Part shown: positions 4,524 to 5,087 of the stretch, in pieces | Layout: every line of letters begins with the position of its first letter | How positions within the stretch are numbered: the first letter of the stretch is position 1 | From: Deltaproteobacteria bacterium | Lineage (GTDB): Bacteria; Desulfobacterota; BSN033; UBA1163 | Assembly (NCBI GenBank): GCA_016875255.1 | Contig: VGRU01000245.1 | Span: 1 to 5,087 of the forward strand | Reading direction: 5' to 3' | Length of the DNA: 5,087 bases | Notes under the pieces: model-generated | The model's database searches: none | The model's input: only the letters and a program-made list of their open reading frames with translations | What the model was told of the DNA's origin: nothing | Program-made: the position numbers and the translations under genes

Positions 4524-4727
4524 GTGGCCAAAGGTCGTGTAAAATGGTTCAACGAGAAGAAGGGCTATGGGTTTATCTCCAGGGATGACGGAGGTGATGT
4601 CTTTGTACACTTCTCCGCCATTAAAAAAGATGGTTTCAAAACCCTCTATGAAGGAGATGAGGTAGAATTCGATATTTCCGAAGGCCCCAAGGGCCCCCAG
4701 GCAACCAATGTGATGCCAGTAACTTGA
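4524..4727 (+). CDS. Cold-shock protein, CspA family
   Basis: A 67-residue single cold-shock domain, close to the family's usual 65-70. It is a five-stranded beta barrel that binds single-stranded RNA and DNA, acting in the cytoplasm as an RNA chaperone and, in some members, as a transcription antiterminator. RNP1 is KGYGFI (13-18) and RNP2 is VFVHF (26-30); GRVKWFN (4-10), HFSAI (29-33) and the late [10 protein letters not shown] (54-63) are also typical. The GTG at 4524 gives the canonical [10 protein letters not shown] beginning and optimal ribosome-binding spacing; an in-frame GTG at 4518 would add two residues. The gene has its own strong promoter and a long leader containing an intrinsic terminator, then a second terminator after the stop, so it is a monocistronic unit. 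Several Csp paralogues usually coexist in a genome, so no specific letter is assigned. Cold induction is not provable here. Confidence 0.96.
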   Translation: MAKGRVKWFNEKKGYGFISRDDGGDVFVHFSAIKKDGFKTLYEGDEVEFDISEGPKGPQATNVMPVT

Positions 4728-4754
4728 GAGAGATTTGATTGAATTGAATAGATG

Positions 4755-4789
4755 AAAGACCCTGGCGGTTATCCCCGGGGTCTTTTTTT
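4755..4789 (+). terminator. Intrinsic terminator of the csp transcript
   Basis: AAAGACCCTGG (4755-4765) pairs with CCGGGGTCTTT (4775-4785) over 11 bp with one G-U pair, a 9-nt loop, and seven T residues (4783-4789). It starts 27 nt after the csp stop. Confidence 0.93.
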
Positions 4790-4795
4790 AATGTG

Positions 4796-4900
4796 TTAAT
4801 GGAAATCTGCCGGAGGGAAGTCCCATCGCTTCGCGAGATCGAAGAAGGCCACTGAATTTTCTGCCACCTTGCCTAGACCGCCACCTTCATTAATATCCAT
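4796..4900 (-). CDS. Possible small 34-residue ORF or gene remnant
   Basis: On the minus strand an ATG at 4900-4898 opens 34 codons ending with TAA at 4798-4796. The C-terminal part (SVAFFDLAKRWDFPPADFH) looks protein-like, with aromatic residues and mixed charges. The stretch is also clearly richer in G+C than the AT-rich DNA to its right. No convincing ribosome-binding site precedes the ATG and an in-frame TAG lies four codons upstream of it. It could be a real small protein, a fragment of a decayed gene, or chance. I do not recognise it. Confidence 0.25.
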   Translation of the reverse strand: MDINEGGGLGKVAENSVAFFDLAKRWDFPPADFH

Positions 4901-5087
4901 TACTTTAACCTACCCACAAAAGCCTTCATTTAAAGATTAAAAAGATTACCCCCCTAAACCCCAAATAGTATAATAATTTTATCTATTAATTAGCTTTATG
5001 TATAAACCCTGTATTTACAAAAAATCTCTGTATGTTTAAGCAGTTATAAAACATTTTGGCGAAAATGATGGAGTAAATAGTATAACA
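4901..5087. other. AT-rich non-coding tail
   Basis: No reading frame, RNA gene or terminator is evident. The stretch is strongly AT-rich, with a TATAAT at 4969-4974 lacking a good -35 partner and the 11-mer AAATAGTATAA repeated at 4963-4973 and 5075-5085. It may be the upstream region of a gene beyond the right edge. Confidence 0.4.

Noticed and set aside
4518..4727. GTG 4518 as the csp start
   Set aside because: It overlaps the end of the ribosome-binding site with only about 3 nt spacing, while GTG 4524 has 9 nt and gives the family-typical N-terminus.
4969..4974. TATAAT as a promoter for a gene beyond the right edge
   Set aside because: The hexamer is perfect but no acceptable -35 box lies 16-18 nt upstream, and such hexamers are expected by chance in this AT-rich tail.
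4963..5085. Direct repeat AAATAGTATAA (4963-4973 and 5075-5085)
   Set aside because: Eleven bases in strongly AT-rich DNA, with no third copy or element structure, is not distinguishable from chance.
1..5087. tRNA, rRNA or CRISPR array
   Set aside because: No cloverleaf with a TTCGA-type arm and no regularly spaced repeats were seen; the repeated inverted motifs are explained by attC sites and the MITE.

Overview
The window reads as the distal (3') end of an integron gene-cassette array joined to ordinary chromosomal sequence. Three attC recombination sites (194-281, 1669-1726, 2518-2608) separate consecutive single-gene cassettes, all on the + strand. Each site has an RYYYAAC inverse core, nearly palindromic arms with extrahelical bases, and a terminal GTTRRRY core. 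No integrase gene is visible; from attC polarity it should lie to the left. The host looks like an environmental Gram-negative bacterium of moderate GC content. The cold-shock protein, endonuclease IV and strong sigma70-type promoter and terminators would suit a Desulfobacterota- or Nitrospirota-like lineage, but that placement is a guess.

Layout. Bases 2-199 are the 3' end of a cassette gene with a HEPN-type RX4H motif. Cassette 276-1720 carries a 454-residue cobalamin-binding-type radical SAM enzyme. Cassette 1721-2602 carries a clearly GC-richer class I SAM-dependent methyltransferase. In all three cassettes the TAA stop lies inside the RYYYAAC box of the gene's own attC, in the same phase (RYY-TAA-C). 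No convincing attC follows 2608, so the array seems to end there. Next comes a small four-helix membrane protein gene (2675-3082) split by one in-frame TAG, then a complete endonuclease IV gene (nfo, 3183-4022) with all nine metal ligands.

The nfo-csp interval holds a 223-bp MITE-like element (4105-4327) with imperfect terminal inverted repeats and an 8-bp target duplication, inserted just upstream of a near-consensus promoter (4347-4375). That promoter drives a roughly 140-nt leader ahead of a cold-shock protein gene (4524-4727). The leader contains a complete intrinsic terminator (4421-4463), enclosed by a perfect 11-nt inverted repeat. This suggests the csp gene is controlled by attenuation or that the leader releases a short RNA. 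A second strong terminator (4755-4789) ends the csp transcript. The last 300 bases are mostly AT-rich and non-coding, with one short protein-like minus-strand reading frame.

The cassette genes probably do not act in one pathway; they are independently acquired modules. Strongest points for follow-up: the array end, the stop-in-attC arrangement, the csp leader attenuator, the MITE, and the amber-interrupted membrane gene.
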